A stretch of 64,000 bases of DNA from positions 744,001 to 808,000 of the forward strand of contig NZ_JACBYV010000001.1 of the NCBI RefSeq assembly GCF_013408425.1. The letters run 5' to 3'. Made by a program: the position numbers and the translations under genes. Shown here in pieces: positions 45,543-55,363 of the stretch (positions are counted from its first letter, which is position 1; every line of letters begins with the position of its first letter). The notes under the pieces were generated by a model. The model was not told where the DNA came from. It saw nothing but the letters and a program-made list of their open reading frames with translations, and searched no databases. Origin of the DNA: Pseudomonas flavescens (GTDB lineage Bacteria; Pseudomonadota; Gammaproteobacteria; Pseudomonadales; Pseudomonadaceae).

Positions 45543-47693
45543 TCAGAAACTCACGGTGGCGGACAGGCGTGCGGTGCGTGGGTCGCCCGGGAACAGGTAG
45601 CCATCGCCCTGGTAGGCGCCGGTGTCGCGCCAGTAGCGTTTGTCGAACAGGTTGTCGACGGTCAGGCGCAATACCGTTTCATAGCCTTCTATACGCGTGG
45701 TGTAACGGCTGCCGAGGTTGAATACCGTGTAGTCGGCGACCTTCACCGTGCCGCTCGGGTTGGCGTACTTGCTGCCGCTGTACTGCAGGCCGCCGAGCAG
45801 CGACAGGCCCTGGACGCCGGGGATCCGGTAATCGGCCGACAGGCTGGCGCGCACGCGCGGTACGTTGACCGCCTGATGGCCTTCATAGGCTTCGGTGCCG
45901 CTGTCGATCGCTCGGGCGCGAATCACCGCAGCGCTGGCCGACAGTTGCAGATCGCGGGCGGCCTGTCCGCTGGCGGAGAGCTCCAGGCCGATATTGCGCT
46001 GCTTGCCCTGCTGCACGTAGGTCAGGGTGCCATCGTCGTTGGGGCGGCTGTATTGCAGCGCCTGGTCGATACGGAACAGCGCTGCGCCCAGGCTCAGGCC
46101 CTGCCAGTCACGTTTGAAGCCTGCTTCCAGCTGGCGGGAAATGGTCGGCGCGAGAATTTCGCCATCGTTGGTGGTGAACCACGGCGCTTCGCCGCCCAGG
46201 GACAGGCCCTTGCTGTAGCTCACATACAAGGTGGTGTCGGCCTGCGGCTTGTAGAGCAGCGCGGCATTGGGCAGCAATTCGCTGCGCCGGGTGCGGCGGT
46301 CACTGATGCCGCTGCTGGTGAAGGCTTCTTCGTCCAGACGCACCTGACGCCCGCCGAGCAGCACCTGCCAGTGCTCGTCGAAGCTGATGCGGTCGCTGAA
46401 GAACAGGCCGTACTGGCGGCTGTCGAGTCGGCGATTCTTGGGGTTGAGCGGGACGTCGGTCGGGGCGAAGTCGGCAACGTCTTCATTGATGTTGCCGGTG
46501 CCGATTGGCACGTTTACCGAACTGCGACGATCCACCGTGCGACGCAGTGCACTGCTGCCTACGGTCAGTTCGTGGCCGATCGTGCCCGTAGTGAAGGCGC
46601 CCGATAGCGTGGCCTGCAGTTCGTCATGGCGGCGGGTGTCGTCCGGGCTGCGGTAGTCGTAGATGTCGTAGCCGCCTTCCGGGCTGAAGTGTGCAAGCCA
46701 GTCGTTGCACCCGGAGTCCGGGCTGCAGCCATATGGAAAGCTGCTGTAGTCGTCGATCACCACCTGGCTGCGCGAGGCATCGATGGCGGCTTTCCAGTTG
46801 TCGTCGAAGCGATATTCGAAACGCCCGCCCAGGTTCAGTGAGTCGATACCTACCGGCTTCGACCAGCTCTGATGGCCCAGGCGTTTATCCGGGTCGACGC
46901 CGCTCGGCACCTGAGTGCCGCCAAGCAATTGATACCCGGCGACCGAGCGCTGCTCGCGGGTCTGGTATTCGGCGTCGAGTTGCAGCGTGGCGTTGGGCGA
47001 CAGGTTCCAGTCCAGCGCCAGGGAGATGAAGTCGCGCTTGCCGTCGGCATGCTCGACGAAGGAGCGAATGTCCTCGTGGGCCAGGTTGAGGCGCAGGCCC
47101 AGCTCCTGCTCGTTGCCAAACCAGTGACCGAGGTCGGCGGCGATATAGCGCTCGCCATCCTGATTGCTGGCCACGCTCAGCGAGCGCACTTGCTCGGTAC
47201 GCTTGGTCACGTAGTTGACCAGCCCGCCGGGCTCGACCACGCCGCTCTGCAGGCCGGACAACCCCTTGAGCAACTCGACCTGCTGCTTGTTCTCCAGTGC
47301 CACGTTCTGTTCGCCGACCACGCTGCGACCATTGACCCGGTAGCTGTTGGCGGCATTCAGCGAGAAACCGCGCACCACGAAGTTCTCGTAGTAACCGATC
47401 GGGGCATAGGCTTCGCCCACCGACGCATCGTTCTTCAGCACATCGCTGAGCAGGCGCGCCTGCTGGTCGTCGAGCAACTGCCGGGTGACCACCGAAACCG
47501 ATGCGGGGGTATCGAGCAGCGGCGTCTCCGTGAAGCCTCCGACCGTGGCGCCGCGTGCTTGATAGCTGTCACCGGCCTGATCTTCGATGGTGGTGGCGTC
47601 GAGGGCGACCACCGAGTCGGCAGCCCATGACAGCGTCGGGCTCAGCGCAATGGCGAGCAGGGTCGGGGCAAAACGCGGGCGAGGCAGGGCCAT
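45543..47693 (-). CDS. TonB-dependent siderophore-type receptor
   Basis: A 716-residue outer-membrane receptor: signal peptide to about residue 24, plug domain (LDTPASVSVVTRQLLDDQQA; YYENFVVRGFSLN; VELLKGLSGLQSG, where the usual GPxxxxYG is altered), and a barrel ending in RTARLSATVSF. No signalling extension. It belongs to the FhuE/FoxA-like siderophore receptor group by the plug, but it sits beside sulfur genes. No Fur box is evident in the 381-bp upstream gap. Either iron or an organosulfur ligand is possible. Confidence 0.85.
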   Translation of the reverse strand: MALPRPRFAPTLLAIALSPTLSWAADSVVALDATTIEDQAGDSYQARGATVGGFTETPLLDTPASVSVVTRQLLDDQQARLLSDVLKNDASVGEAYAPIGYYENFVVRGFSLNAANSYRVNGRSVVGEQNVALENKQQVELLKGLSGLQSGVVEPGGLVNYVTKRTEQVRSLSVASNQDGERYIAADLGHWFGNEQELGLRLNLAHEDIRSFVEHADGKRDFISLALDWNLSPNATLQLDAEYQTREQRSVAGYQLLGGTQVPSGVDPDKRLGHQSWSKPVGIDSLNLGGRFEYRFDDNWKAAIDASRSQVVIDDYSSFPYGCSPDSGCNDWLAHFSPEGGYDIYDYRSPDDTRRHDELQATLSGAFTTGTIGHELTVGSSALRRTVDRRSSVNVPIGTGNINEDVADFAPTDVPLNPKNRRLDSRQYGLFFSDRISFDEHWQVLLGGRQVRLDEEAFTSSGISDRRTRRSELLPNAALLYKPQADTTLYVSYSKGLSLGGEAPWFTTNDGEILAPTISRQLEAGFKRDWQGLSLGAALFRIDQALQYSRPNDDGTLTYVQQGKQRNIGLELSASGQAARDLQLSASAAVIRARAIDSGTEAYEGHQAVNVPRVRASLSADYRIPGVQGLSLLGGLQYSGSKYANPSGTVKVADYTVFNLGSRYTTRIEGYETVLRLTVDNLFDKRYWRDTGAYQGDGYLFPGDPRTARLSATVSF

Positions 47694-48074
47694 GCAAGTT
47701 CCTTGGGTGCGGAGGTCGGCGATTGGCTATCCGGTACGCGGGCGATTTTTGTCGGCACAGGGCGGCCATCGCTTGGCGGGGCGGCATTGTCGCTTATCGG
47801 CCGAGCACTTGCCACGTTCGAGAAGCGAAAGGACGGGCGAGGGGAGTTAGCCGGCCATTGCACATGGATGCCAAGGCGTTGGCCAATGCCTTCGCATCAT
47901 ATTTTTTATGCGTGCAAGGTATCTGCGGCGGATGGCCCATCGTTGGTGGCTTATTTCCCAATGTTCATAACGGCTGCTTTTTTATTATTTAAGCAAGCAT
48001 AGGAGCCTGTGCCTTCATGGCTGTAGCCGTGGCCTCGGGCGGTCGCGGTCTCGATGGTTCAGGAGCGTCATTAC
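47694..48074. promoter_or_regulatory. Divergent promoter region between a TonB receptor and a sulfonate-type binding protein
   Basis: 381 bp without a supported gene. The part near 47885-47995 is AT-rich and is the likely promoter area for both directions. A minus-strand mini-ORF reading MRRHWPTPWHPCAMAG (about 47855-47905) has no ribosome-binding site and is not called. The long plus-strand frame starting at 48017 shadows the binding-protein gene. Confidence 0.4.
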
Positions 48075-49133
48075 ATGAAACACAGGTTCGATACTGGTTT
48101 GCGCAGGGTACTTGCGTCCCTATTTACCGGGCTGCTGGCTCTGACTGCCTGCACGGCCGTGCTGGCGGAACCGCCGCTCAAGGAGATCCGCATCGCCGTT
48201 CCGGATCTCAGCGCCAGTGGCAAGCACGGTGGCGGTGGCATCGTCGATGTGCTGCGCAGTCAGCAGGTTCTGGAGAAAGAGTTCGCGGCGGATGGCATTT
48301 CCATACAGTGGAGTTTCTTCAAGGGCGCCGGGCCAGTGGTCAACGAGGCGCTGGCCAACGGCCAGGTGGATCTAGCGTATCTGGGCGACATGGCATCCAT
48401 CGTTGGCAAGGCCAGTGGGCTCGATACCCGACTACTGAGTGCGACCGCCCGCGATATTCGTCTGTATCTGGGCGTGGTGCCTGGTTCTGCGGTGAAGAGC
48501 CTGGCTGATCTGCGCGGCAAACGAGTGGCGATCTTCCGGGGTACGGCCTACCAGTTGTCCTTCGCTCAGGCACTGGCCAGTCAGGGCCTGCGCGAGCGTG
48601 ACCTGCAGGTGATCAACCTGGACGGCAATGCGTCGTCGGCCGCCTTGGCGGCCAAGCAGATCGACGCCACCTGGGGCGGCGCCAATCTGATCTCTCTGCA
48701 GCAGCGTGGCCTGGCCGAGCTGCCTTTGAGCACCGACGATCTGGGCGGTGCCGGCAGTGTACAGGCGATGCTGGTAGGCGCCGGTGGCTTCGTCGATCGC
48801 CACCCTGAAGTCGTCCAGCGCCTGATTGAGGCCCAGCAGCAGGCGGTGCGATGGCTGCGTGATGAGGCCAACAAGCAGGCTTACGTGGAGCTGGTCGCCG
48901 ATTTGTCCGGTTACCCGCGCACCCTGCTGCAGAGCGATCTCGACGCCAGCGACGTGCAGCGGATGTTCGACCCGCGCCTGGATGCCGAATTCCTGGCCAG
49001 GTTGCAGGCCGGGGTCGATCTGGCTGTCGAGCAGCGTCTGATCCGCAAGGGTTTCAAGGTCGCCGAGTGGGCCGACCCACGCTTCCTGGACACGGCGCTG
49101 AACGCGGCACCTGCGGTCGCCGCCCGTCGCTGA
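48075..49133 (+). CDS. Periplasmic sulfonate/sulfate-ester-type ABC substrate-binding protein (SsuA/AtsR-like), orphan
   Basis: A 352-residue binding protein with a signal peptide ending near TACTAVLAEP. Family segments: IRIAVPDLSASGKHGGGG, KGAGPVVNEALANGQVDLAYLGDMASIVGKA and LRGKRVAIFRGTAYQLSF, typical of the SsuA/TauA/AtsR group that binds sulfonates or sulfate esters. ATG 48075 follows GGAG. No permease or ATPase gene accompanies it; the next gene is a convergent LysR. It may feed a transporter encoded elsewhere. In P. putida the comparable protein AtsR belongs to the atsRBC system near sftP/atsK, which fits the location. Confidence 0.82.
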   Translation: MKHRFDTGLRRVLASLFTGLLALTACTAVLAEPPLKEIRIAVPDLSASGKHGGGGIVDVLRSQQVLEKEFAADGISIQWSFFKGAGPVVNEALANGQVDLAYLGDMASIVGKASGLDTRLLSATARDIRLYLGVVPGSAVKSLADLRGKRVAIFRGTAYQLSFAQALASQGLRERDLQVINLDGNASSAALAAKQIDATWGGANLISLQQRGLAELPLSTDDLGGAGSVQAMLVGAGGFVDRHPEVVQRLIEAQQQAVRWLRDEANKQAYVELVADLSGYPRTLLQSDLDASDVQRMFDPRLDAEFLARLQAGVDLAVEQRLIRKGFKVAEWADPRFLDTALNAAPAVAARR

Positions 49134-49206
49134 ACGCCATCCTCTCGTCCGTCCGTTGCTCAGCCTGAAGGGCGGCTTGCAGGCGTTCCTTCTGCTGCTC
49201 TGACGC

Positions 49207-50130
49207 TCAGGCCGCTGCTGCCGCTGCGGCCAGGTCCTGATCGCACTGTTTGATCAGGTCGATCATTGCCCGTGCCGCCGGCGAGAGTCGGTACCCCGTA
49301 CGTGTGACGATGCCGCAATGAGCTTGCAGCGTCATGCTCTGTGGCAGGTTGCGCAACGCCAGGCGCACCAGCTCGCCGCGCGCCAGGCTCTCGTGCAGCG
49401 CCTCCAGCGGGCCGACGCCAATGGCGTCGGTGTTGCGCACTATCTGCTCCAGCAGCGGGAAATGCTCACACTCGATGTGCTGTTCGAAGCTGGCCTTGCC
49501 GCTCAGGTTGGCCAAGGCCTTGCGCGTGCCCATGGGGATGCGCACGGCTGCCAGCGGGTACTCGAACAGGTCGTTGGTCGACAGGCTTTCCTTGGCTACC
49601 AGCGGGTGCGTGGCCCGGCAGAAGAACACCGTCGGGCGAGGTGTGAGGGCGTAGGCCTGGAAGTTCGGATCGGCGTGAAACGGGCGGATGTCGGCGATGA
49701 AGAATTCGATCTCGTTGCGGCTCAGGCTGCGCCCCAGGCTTTCCCAGTTATTGACCAGTAGCCGCGGGCGAATGCCCGGATAGCGAGCCATGAACTGCAT
49801 CAGGCTGTCCGGCACCAGTTTTGCCGCAGGCACTGGGCCCGAGCCGAAGTGCAGCTCACCGGCATCGAGCTTGCTCATCTGGCTAACTTCATTGGCGAGG
49901 TTGCTCGCGCCCTGCACCAGGGAGAGAGCATGCTGCAGCACCACCTGCCCCTCGGGCGTGGGCCTTAAATCCTTGCTGCCGCGATCCACCAGCTGGCAGC
50001 CGAACTCGTGTTCCAGCCCTTGAATGCTGCGGCTGAAGGCCGGTTGCGTGATGCTCATGGCTTCCGCTGCGCGAACGAAACTGCGGTGCTCTGTCAGGGC
50101 GATGAAGTAGCGAAGCTGGCGCAGATCCAT
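49207..50130 (-). CDS. LysR-family regulator, probably SftR-like (sulfate-ester metabolism)
   Basis: A 307-residue LysR regulator: HTH RSFVRAAEAMSITQPAFSRS (about 16-35), effector domain about 90-295, and a poly-alanine C-terminus. It is divergent from the TonB receptor-atsK operon with a 330-bp intergenic region. P. putida S-313 has the LysR repressor SftR in the same relation to sftP and atsK, so I infer that role; the symbol is withheld because identity was not compared. Confidence 0.82.
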   Translation of the reverse strand: MDLRQLRYFIALTEHRSFVRAAEAMSITQPAFSRSIQGLEHEFGCQLVDRGSKDLRPTPEGQVVLQHALSLVQGASNLANEVSQMSKLDAGELHFGSGPVPAAKLVPDSLMQFMARYPGIRPRLLVNNWESLGRSLSRNEIEFFIADIRPFHADPNFQAYALTPRPTVFFCRATHPLVAKESLSTNDLFEYPLAAVRIPMGTRKALANLSGKASFEQHIECEHFPLLEQIVRNTDAIGVGPLEALHESLARGELVRLALRNLPQSMTLQAHCGIVTRTGYRLSPAARAMIDLIKQCDQDLAAAAAAA

Positions 50131-50287
50131 GATGCATTCCCGGCATTTGAAAAATAGGTTTTAGGCATTTGCGAGTGCCATGGCCGGTGGTTTTAAATGC
50201 AGACTCTTATTCCGTCAAACGCAATTTTATTATTTAAATAGAACTAGATTGAATATTAGCCTGCTGAGCGAGTGCAAGGATCTGCCC

Positions 50288-50347
50288 ATGAATGTCGATG
50301 TCTCGGCCTCGAGCCCGGCCCCTGCGTGGCGTTGTCGCCCTGGTTGA
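50288..50347 (+). CDS. Short Cys-containing leader ORF upstream of the sulfate-ester receptor operon
   Basis: A 19-codon ORF with a good ribosome-binding site (AAGGA, seven bases before ATG 50288) ending AWRCRPG then TGA. It sits about 115 bp before the TonB receptor start in the leader of an operon expected to respond to sulfur supply. A single Cys codon flanked by Arg codons near the end suggests a translation-sensing leader peptide. A hairpin-prone stretch (GGGTTCACCCG) follows directly at about 50349. The function is inferred. Confidence 0.45.
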   Translation: MNVDVSASSPAPAWRCRPG

Positions 50348-50460
50348 TCGGGTTCACCCGTCACCTCCCTTAGAACCTGCCTTTCCATAGGGCCACGTAT
50401 TCATGTGGCACGGCTTCGTGCGGCCTGCTTTCCGCGCACCATGATCAAGGATCACGATTG

Positions 50461-52836
50461 ATGAGTTCGACCCCTCCCTTCATCCGGCGCCGCCTTGCCG
50501 GGCGCATGGCCATCGTGCCACGCATCGCCTCTGCCGATTACGCCCTGACTCTGTTTCTGGCCGTGGCCGGGTTGGCCGCCAGCGGCTCGCTGCATGCGCA
50601 GAGCGCCGCGGCGCAAGCCAGCGTTGCGCAAGATGATGCCGCCCTGCAGAAGGTGACGGTCACGGCGCGCCGTCGCGAAGAGGACGCTCAGGACGTACCC
50701 ACGCCGATCACCACGCTCAGCGGCGCCATGCTGGAGTCGCAGAAGGTCTATCGCGTGCAGGAACTGCAGCAGGTACTGCCCAGCGTCAACGTCGCCTACA
50801 TCCACGCCCGCCAGTCCAGCGTCGCGGTACGCGGCATCGGCAACAACCCGGCCAGTGACGGGCTCGAGGGCAGCGCCGGCATCTATCTGGACAACATCTA
50901 CCTGGGGCGCCCCGGCATGGCGGTGTTCGACCTGCTCGACGTCGAGCAACTGGAGTTGCTGCGCGGGCCGCAGGGTACGCTGTTCGGCAAGAACACCACG
51001 GCGGGAGTGATCAACATCACGACCCGCAAACCGACGTTCACGCCGGAGCGCAGCTTCGAAATCTCGGGTGGCGAGCGCGGCTACTTCCAGGGCAAGGGCA
51101 GCGTCTCCGGTGGCCTCACCGATACCCTGGCCGGGCGTCTGTCGTTCTACCGAACTCGAGAAGACGGCTACATCGACAACCAGCATGACAGCCGCACCTT
51201 TCTGGGGGGCGAGCGGGAAGGCCTGCGCGGACAGCTGCTGTTCGAGCCGAACGAGGATTTCAGCCTGCGCTGGATCACCGATTACAACCAGGAAAAATCC
51301 ACCAATGGCGTGTGGGCGCTGTACGGGGTGTCCGACCGTTTCCGCGAGCGCGCTGCGCTGATCGGCGCCAACCCGCAGTACGACATCAAGAAGCGCGAGG
51401 TGAATATCGATTCCGAGCAGGCGGTCAACGTCTGGCAGGGCGGCACCTCGCTGGAGGCCAACTGGCAGCTCGACGGCGGCTATACGCTGACCTCCATCAG
51501 CGGCTACCGCTACTGGCATTTCAGCCCGCTCAACGACACCGACCTCACCGATCAATCCGCGGTTCGCCATGGCGGGGTGGAGGTGCATGACCGGCAGTTC
51601 TCCCAGGAAATCCGATTGGCCTCGCCGACTGGCGAACGCTTCGACTACGTGCTTGGCGCCTATATGTTCCGCCAGAACCTGGGCAACAAGACGGTGCAAC
51701 GTTACGGTCCGCAGGCCGACCTGTTCCTGACGGGCGTCAATCGTGGGGTGTTCAACGATGTCACCACGCAGACCAACGGCAAGATCGTCACCGACAGCTT
51801 CGCGCTGTTCGCTCAGGGCAACTGGCACCTGACCGAGCGTCTGGACCTGACCATCGGTGTTCGCGGTACCTACGAAGAGAAGCAAGCGCGCCTGCACCGC
51901 TTCGACCCGCAGGGCGGCGCCAACCTGGCGCCGGCCGTGGATGCCATTCGCCAGCGCCAGATGGGCGGGCTGGATACCGGTGAGTTCGGCCTGCACAACG
52001 CGGCGCCGTCTGGCCTGATCAGCCTCAGCTACCGGGCCAGCGACAACCTGCTCGCTTATGCCTCGCTGGCCCATGGTGAAAAATCCGGCGGGGTCAATCT
52101 GGTCGCACCCCAGGCGGGCCTTGGCAGTGATTCCCTGGTGGTCGGGCCGGAACGCGCCAACGATGCCGAACTTGGCTTCAAGAGCACGCTGCTCGGCGGC
52201 CGCCTGCAGTTCAATGCCAACCTGTTCTGGACGGGCATTCATGGCTACCAGGCCACCACGCTGACCACGCCGCCGGGCTCGCTGACGGCCACCTCGGTAA
52301 TGGCCAACGCCGGCAGTGTGCGCTCGCGTGGTCTGGAATTGGAAACCAGCTATCGGCCAATTCGGGGGCTTACCCTGAACTTTAACGGTTCGTTCAACGA
52401 CGTCACCTACCTGAGCTTCAAGAATGCGCCCTGCCCAGGCGAAGTCAGCACGGTCAACGCTGCAGCGGTCTGCGACCTCACCGGCGAACGGGTGGTTGGC
52501 GCTTCGCGCTGGATCGGCAACCTCAATGGTGAGTATCTCTGGCAACTGGACAGCGGCCTGCGGCCATACGTGACCGCCGGTTACGCCTACCGCTCCGAGG
52601 CCGAAGGCACCCTGGACAACTCCGATCTGTCGAAGATCGACGGTTACGGCCTGCTCAATCTCTCCGCTGGGGTGCGTGTCGACCTGGGCGACGGCGAACT
52701 CGATACCTCGCTGTGGATGCGCAACGTCACGGATCAGGACTACTACCTCACCGCATTCGCCTTCACCAACGGTTCCTACACCGCGTCGGTTGGCCAGCCA
52801 CGTACGGCAGGCCTGACCCTGCGTTACGACTTCTAA
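50461..52836 (+). CDS. TonB-dependent receptor, SftP-like (sulfate-ester uptake)
   Basis: A 791-residue outer-membrane receptor. A long signal region ends about LHAQ (residue 45); TonB box-like [15 protein letters not shown]; plug with [10 protein letters not shown] and [21 protein letters not shown]; barrel ending AGLTLRYDF. The plug style ([17 protein letters not shown]) is that of non-siderophore TonB receptors for organic compounds. Located directly before atsK (20 bp), so in one operon with it. This matches sftP of P. putida. ATG 50461 follows AAGGA. It imports a sulfate ester or similar; the exact ligand is unknown. Confidence 0.85.
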   Translation: MSSTPPFIRRRLAGRMAIVPRIASADYALTLFLAVAGLAASGSLHAQSAAAQASVAQDDAALQKVTVTARRREEDAQDVPTPITTLSGAMLESQKVYRVQELQQVLPSVNVAYIHARQSSVAVRGIGNNPASDGLEGSAGIYLDNIYLGRPGMAVFDLLDVEQLELLRGPQGTLFGKNTTAGVINITTRKPTFTPERSFEISGGERGYFQGKGSVSGGLTDTLAGRLSFYRTREDGYIDNQHDSRTFLGGEREGLRGQLLFEPNEDFSLRWITDYNQEKSTNGVWALYGVSDRFRERAALIGANPQYDIKKREVNIDSEQAVNVWQGGTSLEANWQLDGGYTLTSISGYRYWHFSPLNDTDLTDQSAVRHGGVEVHDRQFSQEIRLASPTGERFDYVLGAYMFRQNLGNKTVQRYGPQADLFLTGVNRGVFNDVTTQTNGKIVTDSFALFAQGNWHLTERLDLTIGVRGTYEEKQARLHRFDPQGGANLAPAVDAIRQRQMGGLDTGEFGLHNAAPSGLISLSYRASDNLLAYASLAHGEKSGGVNLVAPQAGLGSDSLVVGPERANDAELGFKSTLLGGRLQFNANLFWTGIHGYQATTLTTPPGSLTATSVMANAGSVRSRGLELETSYRPIRGLTLNFNGSFNDVTYLSFKNAPCPGEVSTVNAAAVCDLTGERVVGASRWIGNLNGEYLWQLDSGLRPYVTAGYAYRSEAEGTLDNSDLSKIDGYGLLNLSAGVRVDLGDGELDTSLWMRNVTDQDYYLTAFAFTNGSYTASVGQPRTAGLTLRYDF

Positions 52837-52856
52837 GCGCCCTCAAGGAGCACGTC

Positions 52857-53756
52857 ATGACTCAAGCTGTCGCCGTATCAACCCCGCCTGCAGAGCTGGA
52901 TCTGTTTCCCGTCGCTGGCCGCATCGGTGCCGAAGTGCGTGGAGTGCAGTTGTCCGCGAACCTCGACGAAGCCAGCGTGGCGGCCATCGAACGGGCGTTG
53001 CTGCGCCACAAGGTGCTGTTCTTCCGCGATCAGGCGCTGGATGACGCCGAGCAGGAAGCGTTCGCCAAGCGCATCGGCGAACCTGTCGCCCATCCCACCG
53101 TGCCGGTGCGTGACGGCAGCCGCTACCTGCTGGAACTCGATAGCGCCCACGGCACCAGAGCCAACACCTGGCACACCGATGTGACCTTCGTCGATGCCTA
53201 CCCCAAGGCTTCGATCCTGCGCGCGGTGGTAGTGCCGGCTGCCGGTGGCGATACCGTATGGGCCAATACCAGTGCCGCCTACGAGGATCTTCCCGAGGCG
53301 CTGCGCGCGCTGGCCGACACGCTGTGGGCAGTGCACAGCAACGATTTCGACTATGCGGCGAAACGCCCGGATGCCGACCCGGTGCGCCTGGAGCAGTACC
53401 GCAAGGTCTTCGCCTCCACGGTCTACGAGACCGAGCACCCGCTGGTACGCGTGCACCCTGAAAGCGGTGAGCGCAGCTTGCTGCTCGGCCATTTCGTCAA
53501 GCGGATCAAGGGGCTCTCGCAGAGCGATTCGCAGCGTCTGTTCGAGGTGTTTCAGGGCTACGTGACACGCCTGGAAAACACCGTTCGCTGGCGCTGGCGC
53601 GCGGGTGACGTCGCCATCTGGGACAACCGCGCGACCCAGCACTATGCCGTCAACGACTACGGTGACCAGCCTCGCGTGGTGCGCCGCGTAACGCTGGCCG
53701 GTGACGTGCCGGTGAGCATCAGTGGCCAGCGCAGCAGAACCATCAGCAAATCCTGA
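52857..53756 (+). CDS. atsK: Alkylsulfatase AtsK (Fe(II)/2-oxoglutarate dioxygenase)
   Basis: A 299-residue TauD/TfdA-family dioxygenase that cleaves alkyl sulfate esters oxidatively into aldehyde and sulfate, using 2-oxoglutarate. Iron ligands are His106 and Asp108 (WHTDVTF) and His262 ([13 protein letters not shown]); the 2-oxoglutarate Arg is in RVVRRVTL. Blocks such as [20 protein letters not shown] and GHFVKRIKG are those of P. putida AtsK rather than TauD. ATG 52857 follows AAGGAG, 20 bp after the receptor gene, so co-transcribed. Good confidence. Confidence 0.9.
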   Translation: MTQAVAVSTPPAELDLFPVAGRIGAEVRGVQLSANLDEASVAAIERALLRHKVLFFRDQALDDAEQEAFAKRIGEPVAHPTVPVRDGSRYLLELDSAHGTRANTWHTDVTFVDAYPKASILRAVVVPAAGGDTVWANTSAAYEDLPEALRALADTLWAVHSNDFDYAAKRPDADPVRLEQYRKVFASTVYETEHPLVRVHPESGERSLLLGHFVKRIKGLSQSDSQRLFEVFQGYVTRLENTVRWRWRAGDVAIWDNRATQHYAVNDYGDQPRVVRRVTLAGDVPVSISGQRSRTISKS

Positions 53757-53810
53757 TCCGCGCCTGCCACCGAGGTGGCAGGGCAACCCATCTTCACGAG
53801 GCGCACCACC

Positions 53811-54710
53811 ATGACCCAGACCGCCCACCCGCTGCAGCAGACAGCGAGCCATGATGACTTTCGCATCGAGCCCCAGCAGGCTCCGCTGGGCGCGATCGTC
53901 CATGGCCTCGATGCACGGCAGTCACCGAGCCCGGCGCAGATCCTGCAACTCAAGCAGGCGCTACGTGACCACCACATTCTGATCTTCCGCGACCAGCAAC
54001 TCGATGAGGCGCAGTTCCTGCGTTTCACTTCCTGGTTCGGTTCGGTATTCCAGCCCCATCCTGACTTTCTGGTGCTGTCGTCGGGCGCGGACGGCAAGGC
54101 GCCGGATATCGTCAAGGTGGCCAACACCGACGACGGCGAACTCGGCCATAGCGAGCTGTCGGCCCACTCGGATCATCACTGGACGCCCACGCCCTCGAGC
54201 GGCTCGTTGCTGTATGCCCAGGAGGTGCCGCAGCACGGCGGAGAAACGGTATGGACCAACCTGGCCCTGGCCTACAGCACGCTGGACGAGCAGACCAAGG
54301 CCGAGATCGAGGGGTTACGGCTCATCAACTACAACCCATTCGTGCGCATTCGCAACGGTGACTATGGCCGCATGGGTTCGATTGCCTACCGCACGCCGGA
54401 CATCGAACCGATCCAGGGCACCGAGCACCCCCTGGTGCGCACCCACCCCGAGAGCGGCAAGCGCCTGCTCTATCTCGGCGCGCGTACGGAGGTGGAGCTG
54501 GTTGGCGTGGCACCCGAGCGTGGCCAGGCACTGATCGCGCGACTGCGCGAGCACCTGGCCAGGCCTGAACTGTCTTACAGCCATCGCTGGAGCGTGGGCG
54601 ATATCGTCTATTGGGACAACCAGGCCACCCTGCATGCACGCAACGCATTCCCTGCCGAGCAGCGCAGGCGCCTGCAACGCATCAGCCTGGCGGGAAGCCG
54701 ACCGTTCTGA
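53811..54710 (+). CDS. Second TauD/TfdA-family 2-oxoglutarate dioxygenase
   Basis: A 299-residue dioxygenase only distantly like AtsK. Ligands: His119 and Asp121 (SAHSDHHWTPTPS), His275 (NQATLHARNAFP) and the Arg region RRRLQRISLAG. The HSDHHW motif and the shape of the protein fit the TfdA/clavaminate-like side of the family more than taurine dioxygenases. It follows atsK by 54 bp and is probably in the same operon. The likely substrate is another sulfonate, sulfate ester or related carboxylate; it cannot be specified. ATG 53811 is the family start, with ACGAGGCG a plausible ribosome-binding site. Confidence 0.85.
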   Translation: MTQTAHPLQQTASHDDFRIEPQQAPLGAIVHGLDARQSPSPAQILQLKQALRDHHILIFRDQQLDEAQFLRFTSWFGSVFQPHPDFLVLSSGADGKAPDIVKVANTDDGELGHSELSAHSDHHWTPTPSSGSLLYAQEVPQHGGETVWTNLALAYSTLDEQTKAEIEGLRLINYNPFVRIRNGDYGRMGSIAYRTPDIEPIQGTEHPLVRTHPESGKRLLYLGARTEVELVGVAPERGQALIARLREHLARPELSYSHRWSVGDIVYWDNQATLHARNAFPAEQRRRLQRISLAGSRPF

Positions 54711-54790
54711 ATGGCGGCACGTTGCCCGGGACGTCAGGCGTAATCTGGCGTCGAGCACAGTGATGCCCAGGAGCGGATTTACGAGCGCAA

Positions 54791-55363
54791 TCAGCGCCTG
54801 GCCACCACCGCGAACAGGTGCCAGTGCTTGCTGCTGCCGACGGCGGTCTGGCCCTGGCGGTCGATTTCCTGCAGGTCGATGATCTGCCAGCCTGTGAACA
54901 GGTCTTCGACTTCGTGGCGGGTATGGATAGTCAGGCCGTCCGTTGCCCAGTCGTCGCGCTCACCGAAGAAGTGGCCAGCGAACAGGCCACCTGGCTCGAG
55001 GGCTCGCTCGATACGCTGCCACAGTTCGGGGAACGCTCCCGGTGGGCAAAAAGGCAGTGAGAAGCTGGCGTTGATCAGCTCGGCTGGCATCAGCTCGACG
55101 CTCTGGAATGTACTGCAGCGGGTCTGCAGCGCGGCCTGATGTTCCGGTGGCACCAGCGCGTTCAGGTGCTCGAATGCCAGCGGTTCTGCGTCGATGGCCT
55201 GTACCTGCCAGCCGCGACGCAGCAGCTCCAGCGTGTCGCGGCCAGCGCCGCAGCCCAGGTCGATGGCTTGGCCGGGAGCATCGCGCCAGTGATCCAGGGC
55301 CAGGAGCAGCGATGGCAGCGCTGGCGTATTGCGGGTGTTTTCGTAGAAGCGTCGGGCGTTCAT
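54791..55363 (-). CDS. SAM-dependent methyltransferase coupled to rluA
   Basis: A 190-residue class I methyltransferase: motif I AIDLGCGAGRDTLELLRRGW, acidic residue in VQAIDAEPLA, and later SFSLPFCPP and ALEPGGLFAGHFFG. It belongs to the tellurite-resistance TehB-like/DUF group of small methyltransferases. Its ATG overlaps the rluA stop (TGATG), so it is translated with rluA. Substrate unknown. Confidence 0.82.
   Translation of the reverse strand: MNARRFYENTRNTPALPSLLLALDHWRDAPGQAIDLGCGAGRDTLELLRRGWQVQAIDAEPLAFEHLNALVPPEHQAALQTRCSTFQSVELMPAELINASFSLPFCPPGAFPELWQRIERALEPGGLFAGHFFGERDDWATDGLTIHTRHEVEDLFTGWQIIDLQEIDRQGQTAVGSSKHWHLFAVVARR

Noticed and set aside
47855..47905. Minus-strand mini-ORF with Cys upstream of the TonB receptor
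   Set aside because: No ribosome-binding site; too weak to call a second leader peptide.
48017..48508. 163-codon ORF overlapping the binding-protein gene
   Set aside because: Different frame of the SsuA-like gene; the protein has no domain and the true gene has a signal peptide and ribosome-binding site.
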